Positions 38,060 through 50,060 of a stretch of DNA of 64,000 nucleotides are shown in pieces. The notes beneath the pieces are model-generated. The model was given only the letters and a program-made list of their open reading frames with translations. It was not told the origin of the DNA and did no database searches. The DNA is from Climacium dendroides (Eukaryota > Streptophyta > Bryopsida > Hypnales > Climaciaceae). The DNA is taken from positions 7,829,538 through 7,893,537 of the forward strand of contig OX467091.1 of NCBI GenBank assembly GCA_950106755.1, written 5' to 3'. The number at the start of each line of letters is the position of its first letter. The stretch's first letter is position 1. The translations under genes and the position numbers were made by a program.

Positions 38060-38708
38060 TCTGGTGAAAAGATGCAACCTCCCCTCCCCTTGCCTTCTTC
38101 CTCTCATTTTTATTTTAAAAAAATTTCAGACTATAGATCTTCTCATAGGAAAAAAATTAAAACCAATCTTGAAGCTGTCGATTTGGGATACAAATATGTA
38201 TATGAAAATAGATATGGATATAGATTCAAAATGTAGATATGGGCATTTGTACAAAAGATGGATACATGTACAAAAGACAGATATGAATACATGTACAAAA
38301 TATAGATACGAATACAAAATATGGATATAAGTATAGAAAATACCTATGGTATAAGTATGGATATGAGTATGAGTATAAATATGAGTACAAAAGACATATA
38401 CATGTATACAGTAAAATCCCATATCAATTGTACAACCACATGTCAATCTCAAATTACAAATTAGGGGTAGGGGGATGTTTAGGGTTTAGATGAAGTTGGG
38501 GTTTGGATGAGGTTGGGGTTTGGATGAGGTTGGGGCTTGGATGAGGTTGGGTTTGGGTGAAATTGGGGTTTAGGTTGGGTTTGGGGAATTAAAAAAATAT
38601 ATTTAGCTTGGGTTGGGAGTTGGATTGGAAATTAAAAAATATATATATTTAATTTGGGTGGGGAGGTGGGATAAACTTCTGCTTCACTATCCACTCAAAA
38701 GACAGGTT
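38060..38708. mobile_element. Second insertion in the satellite, about 650 bp, rich in simple repeats
   Basis: The satellite monomer breaks off after GTATGACTAT and resumes with TCATAATGATGACAAAC. Inside lie CCTCCCCTCCCC, a degenerate GATA(T/C)GAATACATGTACAAAA repeat at 38205-38420, and an 18-bp GGTTGGGGTTTGGATGA minisatellite at 38486-38590. ACTATC is present near both edges (38056-38061 and 38686-38691), but I could not establish termini. It carries no gene; an open frame on the minus strand is a by-product of the repeat. Confidence 0.5.
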
Positions 38709-40204
38709 ACTGCTCATAATGATGACAAACTCATTGTTTGAGAATCCAACAGTTCTATATAGAATCTTAACAAATACTCTTAGATTGAAAATGAACTACA
38801 TTGTTGTATGGTTGACTACTATGATGACAAACTAGTTGTTTTAAAGTCAAACAATCCTACATTGAATCGTAAATTGCTTTATTAGATGGGAAATGAAGTA
38901 CTAAATTGTGTGGTGACAAATTAGTGGCAATAGATTTTGTATGTTTAACATTTTCATTGGTGATTGGTTTAACCCCTATTAAAACCATTAACATCCTTCT
39001 TAGTATACACTAGGTGGATTCAACACTAAATAAGTCACGTTTTGGATGTCCTATAACTTTTGTTTTAAAAAATTTATAACTAGTTTATTGTAAACTTTGT
39101 ATTTGCACAACTACTTGCATATTTTCACTTTATAAGACTATCAAAATGCAATTGAATTGTTCATCTTCTATTCTGATTCTAAACTTATCAAATGTATTTG
39201 ACAAGTTTTAATATTGGATATTTATAGAAATCAAAATCCAGAAATGAATCAAAATATCCTATAGTTGTGGGATTTTTTTTTGTCAAATTTCTATTTTACC
39301 TTTCATAATTAGGTTTTTTATTTGCAAATCCAATTGGATAATTGAATTTATTAAGTTTACATTTTAATTCACTTTCAAATCTAAAAATTTCTACATATTA
39401 AGAAATAAAAATTTGAAGTTGGCTTTCTAGATTTACATATATGTAGAAAGCTTTGAATCATTCCATTTTCATTAATGAGTTAGAAGGTATGAGGAGTTTT
39501 AGTTTGCAAGGTAGTTATGAAATCTCTACTTTAAGAGAAACTTTGAAGTCCTTTATTAAACTCAATTTTTAATATTTTGGAAAAAAATAAAATATTAGGT
39601 GTAGATTGTTTGTTACTTCCTCTATCTTAATATGAGCTTCCTATTGGACAAAATGTTCCAGATTAAGGTTGAAAATAACATTTCTAAAACTTGTTTTGTA
39701 GAAAAAGTAGAGTTTAGTGCACTCCTTGCATCCTAGAAACTTTGGATTTTGAAATGTTTCTCAAAGTGTAGTTTGGAAGTATTGAAAAGTGGAAATTTTT
39801 AAACATTTTCAAGGAGCATTAATGGGCACCTAATTGTTGAGTGTGAAGCATCATTTTGTAGGGTAGTTAGTATGGGCCTAGGACCATGTATGGACCTCTC
39901 CCAAGCTTCATTTCCTTAATTAAGCAACACTTGATGAGATGCAAAAATTAAAAACAAACATTGATTCTGACCCTTTTAGTCAAATTTTTTTCCGGATGGA
40001 AGGAGAACTCTTGCTCAAAGTTGTTTTGCTAGTCCCATATAGCCATTGAAAAGTGAAATTGACCATTAATATATTGTTAACAATTTAGTATTTTGAATCA
40101 TTCTCTTCTTCTTTCTACTTACTATTTCAAATTATGAAGTCAAAAAAGCCTGCCCAAGTTTTAAAAAAACTTGAAAGTGGGTTCTTTAGTCCTTTAAAGG
40201 TTAA

Positions 40205-41870
40205 GAGTAAAATTTTTAATTTTCATTTACCTTTTAGAGATAGAATCACATGTCTAATATATATTATAAATTTTTATTTATTTTGTAAAAATTCAAATAT
40301 AATGATTTTTTGCAAAAAAAGTGAAGAAAATTTATATCAAATGTCGAATATATATTAAAAAATCCAAATATTTGAGAATAGGATAATATTATTGTATAAA
40401 AATTATTATTCTATGTTATTCTATATTATTCTTAATTTAAAAACATGATTATAGATCTTCAACTTCAAACTTTTCAAAAATCTCATTTTTAGTAACTTTC
40501 CAAAATTTACAAGCGGATTAACAACTAGACCAAAAGAGTGTCATTTTATTAGATTTGCCCCCAATAGAAATTGTTTCGAATGTCAAAACCAAATTTTGAT
40601 GGAAGAATCTTAAAATACTTTAACATACAACATAGTAGCATAGCAATATCATTGTTTAGGTGAAGTACCTTGTGTAAAACAAAGACAACTAAATGACTTA
40701 AACTTGACATAATGATGTGGATATAACATTAAGAAAATTGTACACAAAAGCCAATGTAAAAAATGATTATCTAACCATGAAAGGGAATTTTTTTCTTACA
40801 TCCTTTCAAGTTAAGACAAGTGGATGAGTTTGTAAAGAACCTTTTAAAAGTTTGAGACCATTGACATTTCACAAATACCTACATGCTTGCCACTTGTTGG
40901 TTGCCCAAGTTGACCAAATTCCATCATTGAAACAATGTCAATTTATCTACAAAGGTTAGAAAAATCTATTGAACTAATTTGAGACACTTAATCTAACATT
41001 CCTAAACAAAATACAAGTCATGTTCTCGAAGAATTATATTGAACTTCAAATATCTTATTTTTATTCATACCTTGTTCTCAATTCTTTCCTAACCCATTCA
41101 TTCTTCTCTACTTTCTTCCTAGAAAAAAGAACCCAATACCACCACAAAATCATACACAAATATATATTCAAGAGGATGGACTTCCAACTAGTTCAAAGAT
41201 TATGTGATTAGATGTTGCAATGAAAACTAGAATGTTCTTAACCCTTATTAAGCTCTCCAACATCCATATTTTACACAACTGCTTAGTCCAACCATCTTTT
41301 CATCCATCCAATGTAATACTCAAATGTTGAAAAGTCAACCTTCCTTAAAACCTTCTTTAATGACCAATTCCATGAAACTGTAGTAACTCATATCTTTATT
41401 TCTGTATAAAGATATGAGCAAAAATGTGCAAAAATTCAAAAAAGGATGAAGGCATTTAAATATGGGTTAAATATGGCCAAAATCAGAACATGGAAGTAGT
41501 GGTACCATGCGGAGCTTGGCTCAAATGAAAGCACATCGGCTTTTGCCATTGGAGTTATAAACAGAATTGTCCTGGCCTTAGGGAAGCCTGCATATGAGAC
41601 TGCTTTCGCAATATTTAGTGATAAGAGTTTCAGTTACCTTACATACACATAAATACATCAGCAGAGCGCTATAAATTATTACACATACTTCACGATTGTT
41701 TGGGTACGAAGTCAAACGGGGACACCACCGAAAAAAACAGCTGTGTCCATCATCCAAGACAGTTGTTTCGGTTCTCTTCCAGCTCCCTTGTTCAGTCATC
41801 TCCAGCTCCGGTGCAAAAAGCAGGCAAAGATCACAGCAGTTTTCAATCTACACAAGCGAGAAAATTCACG
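40205..41870. other. AT-rich intergenic stretch
   Basis: No gene, RNA or clear repeat seen. GC content rises from about 41500 on, where the 3' flank of the SUVH gene begins. Confidence 0.45.
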
Positions 41871-41895
41871 CAACGCAACGCAACGCAACGCAACG
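41871..41895. repeat. (CAACG)5 microsatellite
   Basis: Five perfect 5-bp units, about 170 bases beyond the SUVH stop codon and so probably in its 3' UTR or just past it. Confidence 0.9.
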
Positions 41896-42066
41896 AGGAA
41901 ACCAGGGCATGGGATACATCAATGTCGAGTTCTTGCGTGTTTTGTAACACTTCAATGGGCCTTCTTCAGGAAGGCGTGACTGTCTTGCCATCATGTACAT
42001 CAACGGAGCACCTATTTTACAAAGCACCAAACAAAGGGCGGTTGCAAAGCTGGACCCGGATCATCA

Positions 42067-43872
42067 TCAGTACATCCTTCCTCTGCAAAACCTTGCCCCA
42101 CAATGACAACTCTTGGCCACCACTTTCCCTTGGTGGTCACGAACTGAATCCAATTCATAGCCGTAGTCATACGAAAGCTCCGTGTGAGCAGCTATGTCCT
42201 CCCCTGCAAACAACACGATGTGGCCTCGGTTCAAATCCACATGGTCATGCAACACCCCTTGCACAAACAGGTTCGGCTGGCAGCAGTGATTAATAAACCT
42301 GGCCACATTGCCACTGAGTCTGCAATCGATCACGTAATGCACTTGGGCTTGTTCCGAGGCTTCCACTGGATCCTTTCCTTTGCTCGACTTCGATCCAGGC
42401 CTGTTGCGTGCTCTGGCATTGGAATGGAAGTCCAGGTTGAAGAGGTATTCGTCGTTATCTCTTTCCGCAGCAGCAGTTGCTGTGAGCAGCTCCCCAGTCA
42501 GCTCACACAGAAAGCTACCACTGGGAATGAACTCCAAAGTGCGAACTCCCCACCCCTTTGTCATGGTCCTAAAAACCTCCAGACGCCAGCGTAACCCCTT
42601 CTGGCTTACTCGGTTTCGGCAAGCAGTAAGGCTGCAGCTGCAAAGGGGTCCGCACTCGTATACAATGTTTCGGACCCTGATCAGGTGGCCATCGTCATTG
42701 TACGCACTCACACCGCCACTGTTTCTTTTGACGCAACCACAAATTCCTTCCCCGCAGGTGTAAACGCACTCACAACGCTGCGACTGAACAAGGTGAGTGT
42801 CACTCTGGTTAGGGTAGACGACGCGGGTGATGTAACGGAACTTGTCAGGGGCACTATCATCGACGGCATTCACCACACGTACTGGCGTTTGTTCAACACC
42901 ATCAGAGACATCAGCCGTCAAGAGAACGCCAGGAGATGAAGCAAGGTCTGGCATGGGTGGGAGCTGGGGTAAAATGGTATCCAAGCCTGGTTGATTTGCA
43001 TCTCGGAGAAGAAAAAACTTGTACACCGGGTGCCCATGAGGGCCAGTATCCAAAAAAAACTTGCTCACTTTGTACAAGCCGTAGTAAGTGAACCTCTGGC
43101 CGGTGTCGCTCCCCGTGTTCTTCTCTCGTCTTATGACTCGCACGGGAAGGCCCAAGTTACATGAGTTCATGAGAGCCAGGTTTCCGGTTTCGGCTCTCGA
43201 CTGCTTCTGCTTCCCCCCTTGCCCGATGAACATGAGCTTGTCGCCATTGATCTTATCGTTTTCGCCCACGATAATGCTGCAGGCGACGCTTTGATTGCTG
43301 TACTTGGTCTTGGCCGCCTCCGAAGTGGACGAGAGGTGGCAGATGTTGCCCCGGAGATGCTTGTGTAAGCCGATGAGAAGAAGCTCGTAGGTGTAGGAGT
43401 ACCAGTCTCCGACTCGCACGCCAGGAACATGACCCACATCGTTGAAGTCGTGGTAACATTTGAGCTCCATCATCTTCGCGCCTGCAATCACGGCGAACTT
43501 CGACTTGTTGTTGGCGAAAAGCGGATTCCAATGGTCCTCTTGCACCTTCCGGCGAAGCCTCGAGAACTCGGTTAAGATACCTAACGTGAACTTCCTCGCC
43601 ATCTGCTCGTGGCTATCCGAAGCCTCAGCAACCATGTTCTCCACAACTGCGCTGCTCGATAAATCTTGACCCTGGCCGCCAGATGTGGCAGCCATGGATA
43701 AGTCAACTTCTAAAACAACTTCTTTAGTTGCTGTGAAAGTTTCTTTGTACTCGACGACTTCTCGCAACTCGTTTGCTTCAGCAGCTTCATCTTTTGCCGA
43801 CCCATTCCCCTGCTCCCACTTGCGAGTCTCGGTTCTGGAGGATACGGCCTGCCGTTTGTACTTGATCGTCAT
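42067..43872 (-). CDS. SUVH-type histone H3 lysine-9 methyltransferase, intronless, 601 aa
   Basis: A single uninterrupted frame encodes the full plant SUVH layout. The N-terminal 100 residues are charged and unordered. The SRA/YDG domain spans about 144-290 (GHVPGVRVGDWYSYTYEL, and later GLYKVSKFFLDTGPHGHPVYKF). The cysteine-rich pre-SET spans about 342-424 (CECVYTCGEGICGC, then CGPLCSCSLTAC). The SET domain spans about 427-572 with KGWGVR (439-444), RFINHCCQPN (525-534) and ELSYDYGY (565-572). The post-SET motif is CHCGARFC (589-596). The core SET motifs that bind S-adenosylmethionine and form the active site are all present, as NHCCQPN for the usual NHSCxPN. In plants the family reads methylated DNA with SRA and methylates H3K9, keeping transposons silent. 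Being intronless is common in SUVH genes. The start at 43872 is the first ATG of the frame, and the second exon-like region seen downstream is not needed. I cannot tell which SUVH class it is. Confidence 0.95.
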   Translation of the reverse strand: MTIKYKRQAVSSRTETRKWEQGNGSAKDEAAEANELREVVEYKETFTATKEVVLEVDLSMAATSGGQGQDLSSSAVVENMVAEASDSHEQMARKFTLGILTEFSRLRRKVQEDHWNPLFANNKSKFAVIAGAKMMELKCYHDFNDVGHVPGVRVGDWYSYTYELLLIGLHKHLRGNICHLSSTSEAAKTKYSNQSVACSIIVGENDKINGDKLMFIGQGGKQKQSRAETGNLALMNSCNLGLPVRVIRREKNTGSDTGQRFTYYGLYKVSKFFLDTGPHGHPVYKFFLLRDANQPGLDTILPQLPPMPDLASSPGVLLTADVSDGVEQTPVRVVNAVDDSAPDKFRYITRVVYPNQSDTHLVQSQRCECVYTCGEGICGCVKRNSGGVSAYNDDGHLIRVRNIVYECGPLCSCSLTACRNRVSQKGLRWRLEVFRTMTKGWGVRTLEFIPSGSFLCELTGELLTATAAAERDNDEYLFNLDFHSNARARNRPGSKSSKGKDPVEASEQAQVHYVIDCRLSGNVARFINHCCQPNLFVQGVLHDHVDLNRGHIVLFAGEDIAAHTELSYDYGYELDSVRDHQGKVVAKSCHCGARFCRGRMY

Positions 43873-44108
43873 GCTTCTTCGAAAAACGTGAAGACCTCAA
43901 GCAGGAATCGTACGATTATAGCGACCTTCACAGATCATAGCAGGGGAGTCGAATTGAGAACACTCATAAACTACGTAGGATTCACAAACGTACGCAAACC
44001 TCACACATCCTCAAACAGAACAATACATAGAAATCAGTCCAAACTGCTGCATTTCCTCGTGTCCAACACAGAGTCCCAGTCGTGAGCCATTTGAGTACAT
44101 AGCAAGCT
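43873..44108 (-). promoter_or_regulatory. Immediate upstream region of the SUVH gene
   Basis: About 240 bases between the start codon and a tandem array. No TATA box or known operator is obvious. Confidence 0.3.
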
Positions 44109-44301
44109 CTATTTGCTTCTAGCGTGGAATGCATCACGAGAAGGTCCTATTTGCTTCTACAGTAGAATGAGTCAAGAGAAGGTCCCAATTTACTTCTCGA
44201 GTAGAATGCACCAAAGAGAAGTTCCTATTTGCTTCTAGAGTAGAATGCATCAAGAGAAGGTTCTATTCGCTTGTACACTAGAATGCACCAAGAGAAGCTC
44301 C
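44109..44301. repeat. Five tandem units of 38-39 bp upstream of SUVH
   Basis: Units begin at 44109, 44147, 44186, 44225 and 44263 and follow CTATTTGCTTCTAGAGTAGA then ATGCA(T/C)CAAGAGAAGG. They lie 237-429 bases before the SUVH start codon, in the position of a promoter. Whether they bind a factor is unknown. Confidence 0.9.
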
Positions 44302-45360
44302 TTCTAACACAAGCATGTGATTCTGGTCGAACGTATTCCTACCGCAAGCATATGATGTCGGTAGCAAAGTCGATCCCTGAAAGTATTAGGATTTCTCAGT
44401 CGGCATCCCCATTCTCGCCAATTCATACCCCTGTCCAGACTCCACAATTCATACCCCTGTCCCCAAACCAACAAATCGACAGACAATCTTCCAAACTGCA
44501 CCGCAACCGGATCCTAACCCAACCCAAACACCTCTCCTCTCTTCCCAAACTCCAAACCATACAATCGACACGAACTTAAGCACAAAACAAGCATCCAGAA
44601 CTGGAAATGGGCATTGAAGACGCCGTGAAAGCCAGTGTTGTGCGTCGCCAATGCTCCAGTGGTGAACTTCCCTTGGCTTCGTGAAACTGCACAAACTCCG
44701 AGAGCTTGTGGGCTAGAGCGCAACTCACGAGCTCACACCTCAAACTGGAGCTTCAAGGCAGAGAAGAAATGCTGGAGAAGTCACGGGACGTCCACATCAA
44801 ACGCAGAACCAGCACCACAAGGCGTCAGCGCGCTCCAGAAGTTGTCTTCTCAACAATCAAGCCCTAATGGATGAGATCATCTACAACGTTCATCCATTGC
44901 ACCCTCACCAATGTATCCCAACGGATGAAATCATCCAGACTTTTCATCCAGGTCTGCCTCAATTATTTATCCTACTTACTATTGCATGTGACACTATTTT
45001 ATGTATCACCTCAAAACCTACTACAAAATATCCGTAAGATACTAGGATAGGGTATAGTATACCGTCTAGTAGAAAGGTCTTTGGGCTACGGTTGCTACAA
45101 TTTTGGCTATACACTATTTAATATGTCTCTTAAAAACCTATTACTTTGAACTATACATTGAATCACTACATTATACTATTTAGTAAAAAGGAGGTCTTTT
45201 GGTTACAATTTGCAACAACTTTGGCTACAATGGTTATAATGGAAAGGAGAGTTTCATGCCAATAAACACAAATTAAAAGTTGGCTGGAAGTAGTGTTCCC
45301 ATTTGCTTCTTTTATTTTCTTCAATGTGTCCTTAGCTCACCCAAGAATCAACACTAACTT
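44302..45360. other. Mixed-composition upstream stretch, no gene assigned
   Basis: GC-moderate up to about 44950, then AT-rich. A direct repeat CAATTCATACCCCTGTCC occurs twice at 44418-44462. The open frames on both strands overlap each other and show no recognisable family; this may hold the SUVH promoter or a lost gene. Confidence 0.35.
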
Positions 45361-45763
45361 TTAGCCCATTAAGGACTGCAGTCAATTCTAGAGGCGAGCA
45401 ACTAAGACATTTTTTGGTCTTTGACTTAACATGGGAAAATACGAAATTGGATTGCATTCTAGAGTTTTGACCATACTAATGGAGTTGGTGCAAATGCTTA
45501 GGGCTCCGTACTAATGAATGACAAATTCTATATTTGTTTCCATATAGATTTGTGTATTTTCAACCAATGTTTTGTTTATTTTTTCAACTTCCAAATTGCA
45601 TACTAGTACAAATTGTCTTGATTCTTGTTCCAATGCATTTGATTCCCAATTCCCCACACCCATCCCTTTTTGTCCATATCCAAATTCATTCTGAAACTTT
45701 GGCTACCAATGAAAAAGTGTCAATTTCGACCAGAAAGTGGTCAATTAGTCCTTAATGGGTTAA
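45361..45763. mobile_element. TIR element with TTAG/TTAA ends, 403 bp
   Basis: The left end is TTAGCCCATTAAGGACT and the right end AGTCCTTAATGGGTTAA, an inverted repeat with one difference over about 17 bases (20 of 21 if flanking bases are included). It fits the TTAA-CCC terminal pattern of the other elements. The interior is non-coding. Confidence 0.65.
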
Positions 45764-45767
45764 AAGT

Positions 45768-46992
45768 CTTAGTTGCATCATGCAATACTAGTTTTTTTTA
45801 GTTGTAATTGTAATATTAATCTTTACATTCGCATTGTGAACTCAATATTTGCATGCTACTCAAAACTTTTGTGATTTATAAAACTTTTTTTTACATTGAG
45901 ATACTTCATTATCTTTTTTAATAATATTTGTTGAAAACAATCTATTTGCTTATATGAAAGCAACTAAAAATTGACATGTGATTAAATTCTAACTAAAAAA
46001 ATACAAATTCAATACCAACTTCTAAAGAGAAAATCTATTAAAATTAATAGATTTATAATTTCAATCATTGAGGATTGGACCCCTATGAACTAGCCATTGT
46101 AGACGAGTGACTTGCACCCCACTCAATGATGATCTCCATCTACCCATTGCATCTCGAACTCTATTCTACCAACACGACCATCATTGTAAGACTAGTTGGG
46201 CTTAGATACAACCACTTATACTCTTGATCATTGAATTTAGTTGAAGATTTATGGAAGAGCATTGATTGTATACATCCTTTGGGTGCATAGTGACAAAGTA
46301 TAGCTTTCTGTGAAAACCACATATGAATAATTGAGGGGGGTACATATGTCATTGTGCTATTGGTTGTGAAACTTTTCAAAAAAACTGAAAAGGGGCATTG
46401 AAGTCTTTTCTCTATTGCTTGTAAAAATTCGACATTCAAAAAATTTGAAAGGAGTACATATGTAGTCTTTTTTTAATTCAAAATTTTCATTCCAAAAAAC
46501 TACAAGCATTTCAATGCCCAATACTAGAGTACGCAACTATTGTCCGAGTCACAATCACCCAAAACCACTGGAATGTACATGGGTGGAGCCATGGTTATAT
46601 CATCCACATCAACACTACTCTCAAGTAAGTCTCTATAAACTGGAGCCACATCTTGAGTGTTGTCAATGGCAATGACATTGTTCCATTTACAACTCATGTC
46701 TTCCGGAACATACTTGTAATAACATAATCAAATGATAAAAAATAAATACTTATCTCATTTTTTCAGAAAAGCATATTCAAGAAGGGATAAAATGTGCTTT
46801 CATTAGAAAAACTTTGAAACTTTCACCCAAAGAAAAAAAACATAGTTAAACAAAAAATTATTGTATTACCTACAACCACATAATCTTGTGCTTCATTCAA
46901 ATATGCTAAAAACCATTGGTGACCAAAAATTGCACAACATAAACCTTGATTTATGTAATGGAAAAAAATTTGAGTCACATCATCCATCACAA
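45768..46992. other. AT-rich intergenic stretch
   Basis: A 92-codon minus-strand frame at 46161-46439 shows no family resemblance. Nothing else is seen. Confidence 0.4.
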
Positions 46993-46995
46993 TTA

Positions 46996-47168
46996 CACTA
47001 CAAGAGAAAAAGGGGTGTTTTAAGTAGTGTCCTAGACATCACGTCTTTTAAGTAAGTTTTTAAGTAAAATTTTACTAAAAAAACTGTCTTAAAAACTTAC
47101 TTAAAAGACGTTACTTAAAAGACGTGATGTCTAGGACACTACTTAAAACACCCCTTTCTCTTGTAGTG
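46996..47168. mobile_element. CACTA-type MITE, 173 bp, near-perfect TIRs
   Basis: The ends are CACTACAAGAGAAAAAGGGG and, in reverse, CACTACAAGAGAAAGGGGTG. CACTACAAGAAAA is the classic plant CACTA (En/Spm) terminus. The arms, about 80 bases, contain GTAGTGTCCTAGACATCACG. No matching 3-bp flank is seen (TTA against ATG), so one flank has changed. Confidence 0.85.
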
Positions 47169-49397
47169 ATGGTACAATTGTCTTATTGAGTTCACAAGAT
47201 ACCTCGAGGATTAAAATCCCTAAGAACCAAGGAGCACACTTTGGCTTTGGGGGGAACTCAGGCAGGTTCTATTGACTTCATAATTTGAAATAAGTGCATG
47301 AATTTTTTAGGATAGATGCTTTTCATTATAGTCTACATGTGGAGCTTTGTTTCATGTCATTACGATAAATATTGCAAAAATTATAAGTTTTTTAAAAATT
47401 TCAACATCAAACCAAGCAACAAAATATATATTTAAAAAAAATATTAATATTTTTTCAGAATTGTATAGATTGATTCTACTCAAAAAAATTGAGCCATTGA
47501 ATTTTAAATAATGAAGTAAAAGTTATGAAGAGTTTTATTTTGTGAGCAATGAAAGGAGAAAAAACATATGAAGTCATCTTTTGCTCTCAATTTAAAAAAA
47601 ATTAAAATTAAAATTAAAATGAAGGATATTAATTGTTTACTAGAACATTTTTGCCATTGGAATTAACAATTATAAAATTCTTCTGGAAGTTATTAGCATA
47701 TTAGTTATATCTTTCATTTAGTAACACCTTCCACTTTATAATTTAAAAAAAATGAATATAAAAGTTTTTTTGGTTAATTTTTTTAATATACATTTTCAAT
47801 TCATTTCCCAACTTATTATCTAAAATGCACAAGCTATAGGACATATATGTTTTTTCCTAAAATGATGAAAGACAAAAATTTACCTTTTGGAAAGACCAAA
47901 AAAGCCTACATTTTGATGTTAGGCACATTGAACTTGCAATTAGTGGGAGTACTCACTCTAAAATTTTGGGACAATATTCTTGAACAAGTAAACCAAAGGA
48001 TCATATGGTTGGTTTTGTTAAAAAATAAATATTGATGAAGATTTTGACCTTGCTTTGAAGACAAGCGTTTTGAAGCAGTTTTGGGCTTTTAAACACAATG
48101 GTCCTACAGGGGTTAAAAAACTAGTTTTCAAACCATTTTGAAAATATATAGCATTAGCTCATAGAAAAGTAAAATAAACCAGGAATATGTATCAACTATA
48201 AGTCAATCATAGATTTAATATTTAATTTATCTAAATAAACTTATCTTACTTGTTATCTTAAGGATTTTTAATTTCAAAACTTCCATTATTTTAATATAAA
48301 CCTACCAATTTCTATCCAAACATTCATTGTAAAAGTTGCCCATATTTGATCTTAGATTTCAAAATTCAAAAAAATTGCACTTAAAGAATTTTATTGTTAA
48401 GAAAATTTTAAAATTTCTAATTTATTTATAGATAGATAATTTTTAAAAATAAGTTGTTAATACATTACAATTTAATTTATAAGTTAATATGTTTTAAAAA
48501 ATCTAATTTTTCTGAGAAATATTATTTTCACATGTTTGAATACATGTTCAGAAAATCTAAAACTCAGAATTTCATCAAATTAAAGCTCTTGTTTCATGAA
48601 ATTTGAGGTACTTCATTGCATAAGGTATGTAGTGTCTTTAAGAATCTAATATATTGGTGAGAAAAAAAAAATTCGATTGAAATTGTTTTTGAAATGTTAC
48701 CACAACATTGACATTCCAAACCCACCTAAAATTAATATTACTTCAAGATTAATTTTGATATTCGTCCACAATTTTTTGAAAATCCCAAAATTGTCCTTCT
48801 AGTGCATTGGAACACAAAATAAAGATGTCCCTATCATGCTTTCACTCTTAAGATCCTTACAAAGGCAATTAAATGCTTAAAATTTGGAATATTTAAAGAT
48901 TTATAAAGTGAACTAGGAACTATTTTTGATGAATTTAATATTTACAAATAGGTACATCCATCCAACTTAAATAATATAATTGTATTCCTATTCAACTTAA
49001 ACATTGCAATAAATCTTTGAATTTTGGAGATTTTTAAAACTAGAGAAAGCTAATTCAATTAGTGCAAGGCCCCTCACACCAATTTGAATAATTTTGGATG
49101 AATGTAATATAATAAATGTAAATTTTTGGATGAAATATGGATGGAAATCACAATGTTTGAGATAGTATGAAAATTGTATATTTGATATTATGAACCATGG
49201 TATTTTGGATTTTTCTTATAAAGAGGACCATTTTGATGGGCAAAGATCATTGATTTTTGGTGTTTCAAGCAATGATTTAGAAAAACTGGCAACTAGTTCA
49301 AAGTTAGCCAATGGAAGTGGGGAAAAAATCAATTGTATTTTGAAAAGAAAGGATGCAAAGTTGGAAAGAAATTGGTAGGGCTAGAAATCAACCGATG
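47169..49397. repeat. AT-rich stretch with fragments of the large duplicated family
   Basis: Bases 47320-47420 and 47770-47870 resemble 29580-29650 and 30990-31070 of copy A (phrases such as ATAAATATTACAAA and TGTCTAAAAGGCAC in diverged form). This shows that the 28-40 kb sequence is a dispersed family. A single possible TTAA element end (CCTACAGGGGTTAA) ends at 48116. No gene is seen. Confidence 0.4.
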
Positions 49398-49411
49398 CCC
49401 CCCCCCCCCCC
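49398..49411. repeat. Poly-C tract of 14
   Basis: An uninterrupted C run in otherwise AT-rich DNA; length may be affected by sequencing. Confidence 0.85.
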
Positions 49412-49791
49412 AATTGGAGAATATTTTACCTACCTCTTTTGAACACTTACCAAATTTTAGTTGCCATGGGATAATGTTCAATGGCCAATATTCTAAGGGC
49501 AAGGCGAAGGTCATATTTGGGTGTCAACCTTGTGGGATAGGGTATCAAATTAGGGTATATAATAACTTAGTCAATTTTTAAAAATTTGAGTAGTAGAGTA
49601 AATACATACTGAAAATGCTTAAACAATTCCATAGCTTTGATTTATGACTTTTGTAATGCATTCAATTCATGTTGTGATAATTTGTTCAAGCTCTTGTAGA
49701 AATCGTATTGGGAATCTCAACTTCAACCTCTAACCAACGATGCTAACATGTGAGCCTAAAAATGCAAGTTTACGAGCCTTAAGCCTAAGTG

Positions 49792-50060
49792 TGAATAGGT
49801 ATTCTATAACTATTGAAGGTGTCAATAACATAAATACTTATAATATAAGTACCCTATTACCATGGACGGTGCTTATAACTTAAGTACCTATAACATAGGC
49901 ACTTATAATATAAATATTTTATAACCATGGAAGGTGCTTATAACATAGGTACTTACAACATAGACACCTATAATATAAATATCCTATAACTATGGAAGGT
50001 GCCTATACTATAGGTACCTAAAATATAAAAGCCTAGACTCCTAAGCTCATGGGCTCACAT
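49792..50060. repeat. Tandem array of about 51-65 bp units
   Basis: GAAGGTG(C/T) recurs at about 49814, 49865, 49930 and 49995, each followed by TATAACATAGGTACTTA-like sequence. A decayed relative is at 19700-19900. Confidence 0.8.

Larger units (their letters stand above)
36240..38930. repeat. 100-bp satellite array with about 11 diverged monomers, split by two insertions
   Basis: The marker TAGAATCTT inside AATCCTATATAGAATCTTC occurs at about 36316, 36409, 36511, 36626, 36721, 36823, 36923 and 37025, then at 38006, 38760 and 38862. Spacing within the runs is 93-115 bases, mostly 100-102. The gaps 37025-38006 and 38006-38760 equal one monomer plus about 880 and 654 bases, which marks two insertions. 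Each monomer also carries GACTACTATGATGACAA(A/G)CT. It is too small to judge whether it belongs to a centromeric or dispersed satellite. Confidence 0.8.
32740..40090. repeat. Large diverged direct repeat, copy B, expanded by a satellite
   Basis: This is the second copy of the segment at 28000-32060, in the same order and orientation. It is longer because a 100-bp satellite array with two insertions sits at about 36240-38930, and perhaps a further TTAA-ended block at 38969-40204. No gene is found. Confidence 0.65.

Noticed and set aside
38126..38452. 108-codon minus-strand frame rich in Tyr, Ile and His
   Set aside because: It is a translation of the degenerate GATATGAATAC simple repeat.
38474..38600. 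Telomere-like (TTTAGGG) sequence
   Set aside because: GTTTAGGGTTTAG occurs once; the rest is an 18-bp GGTTGGGGTTTGGATGA minisatellite, not a telomeric run.
42184..42939. Plus-strand frames over the SUVH gene
   Set aside because: They are antisense shadows of a strong, conserved 601-codon frame on the minus strand.
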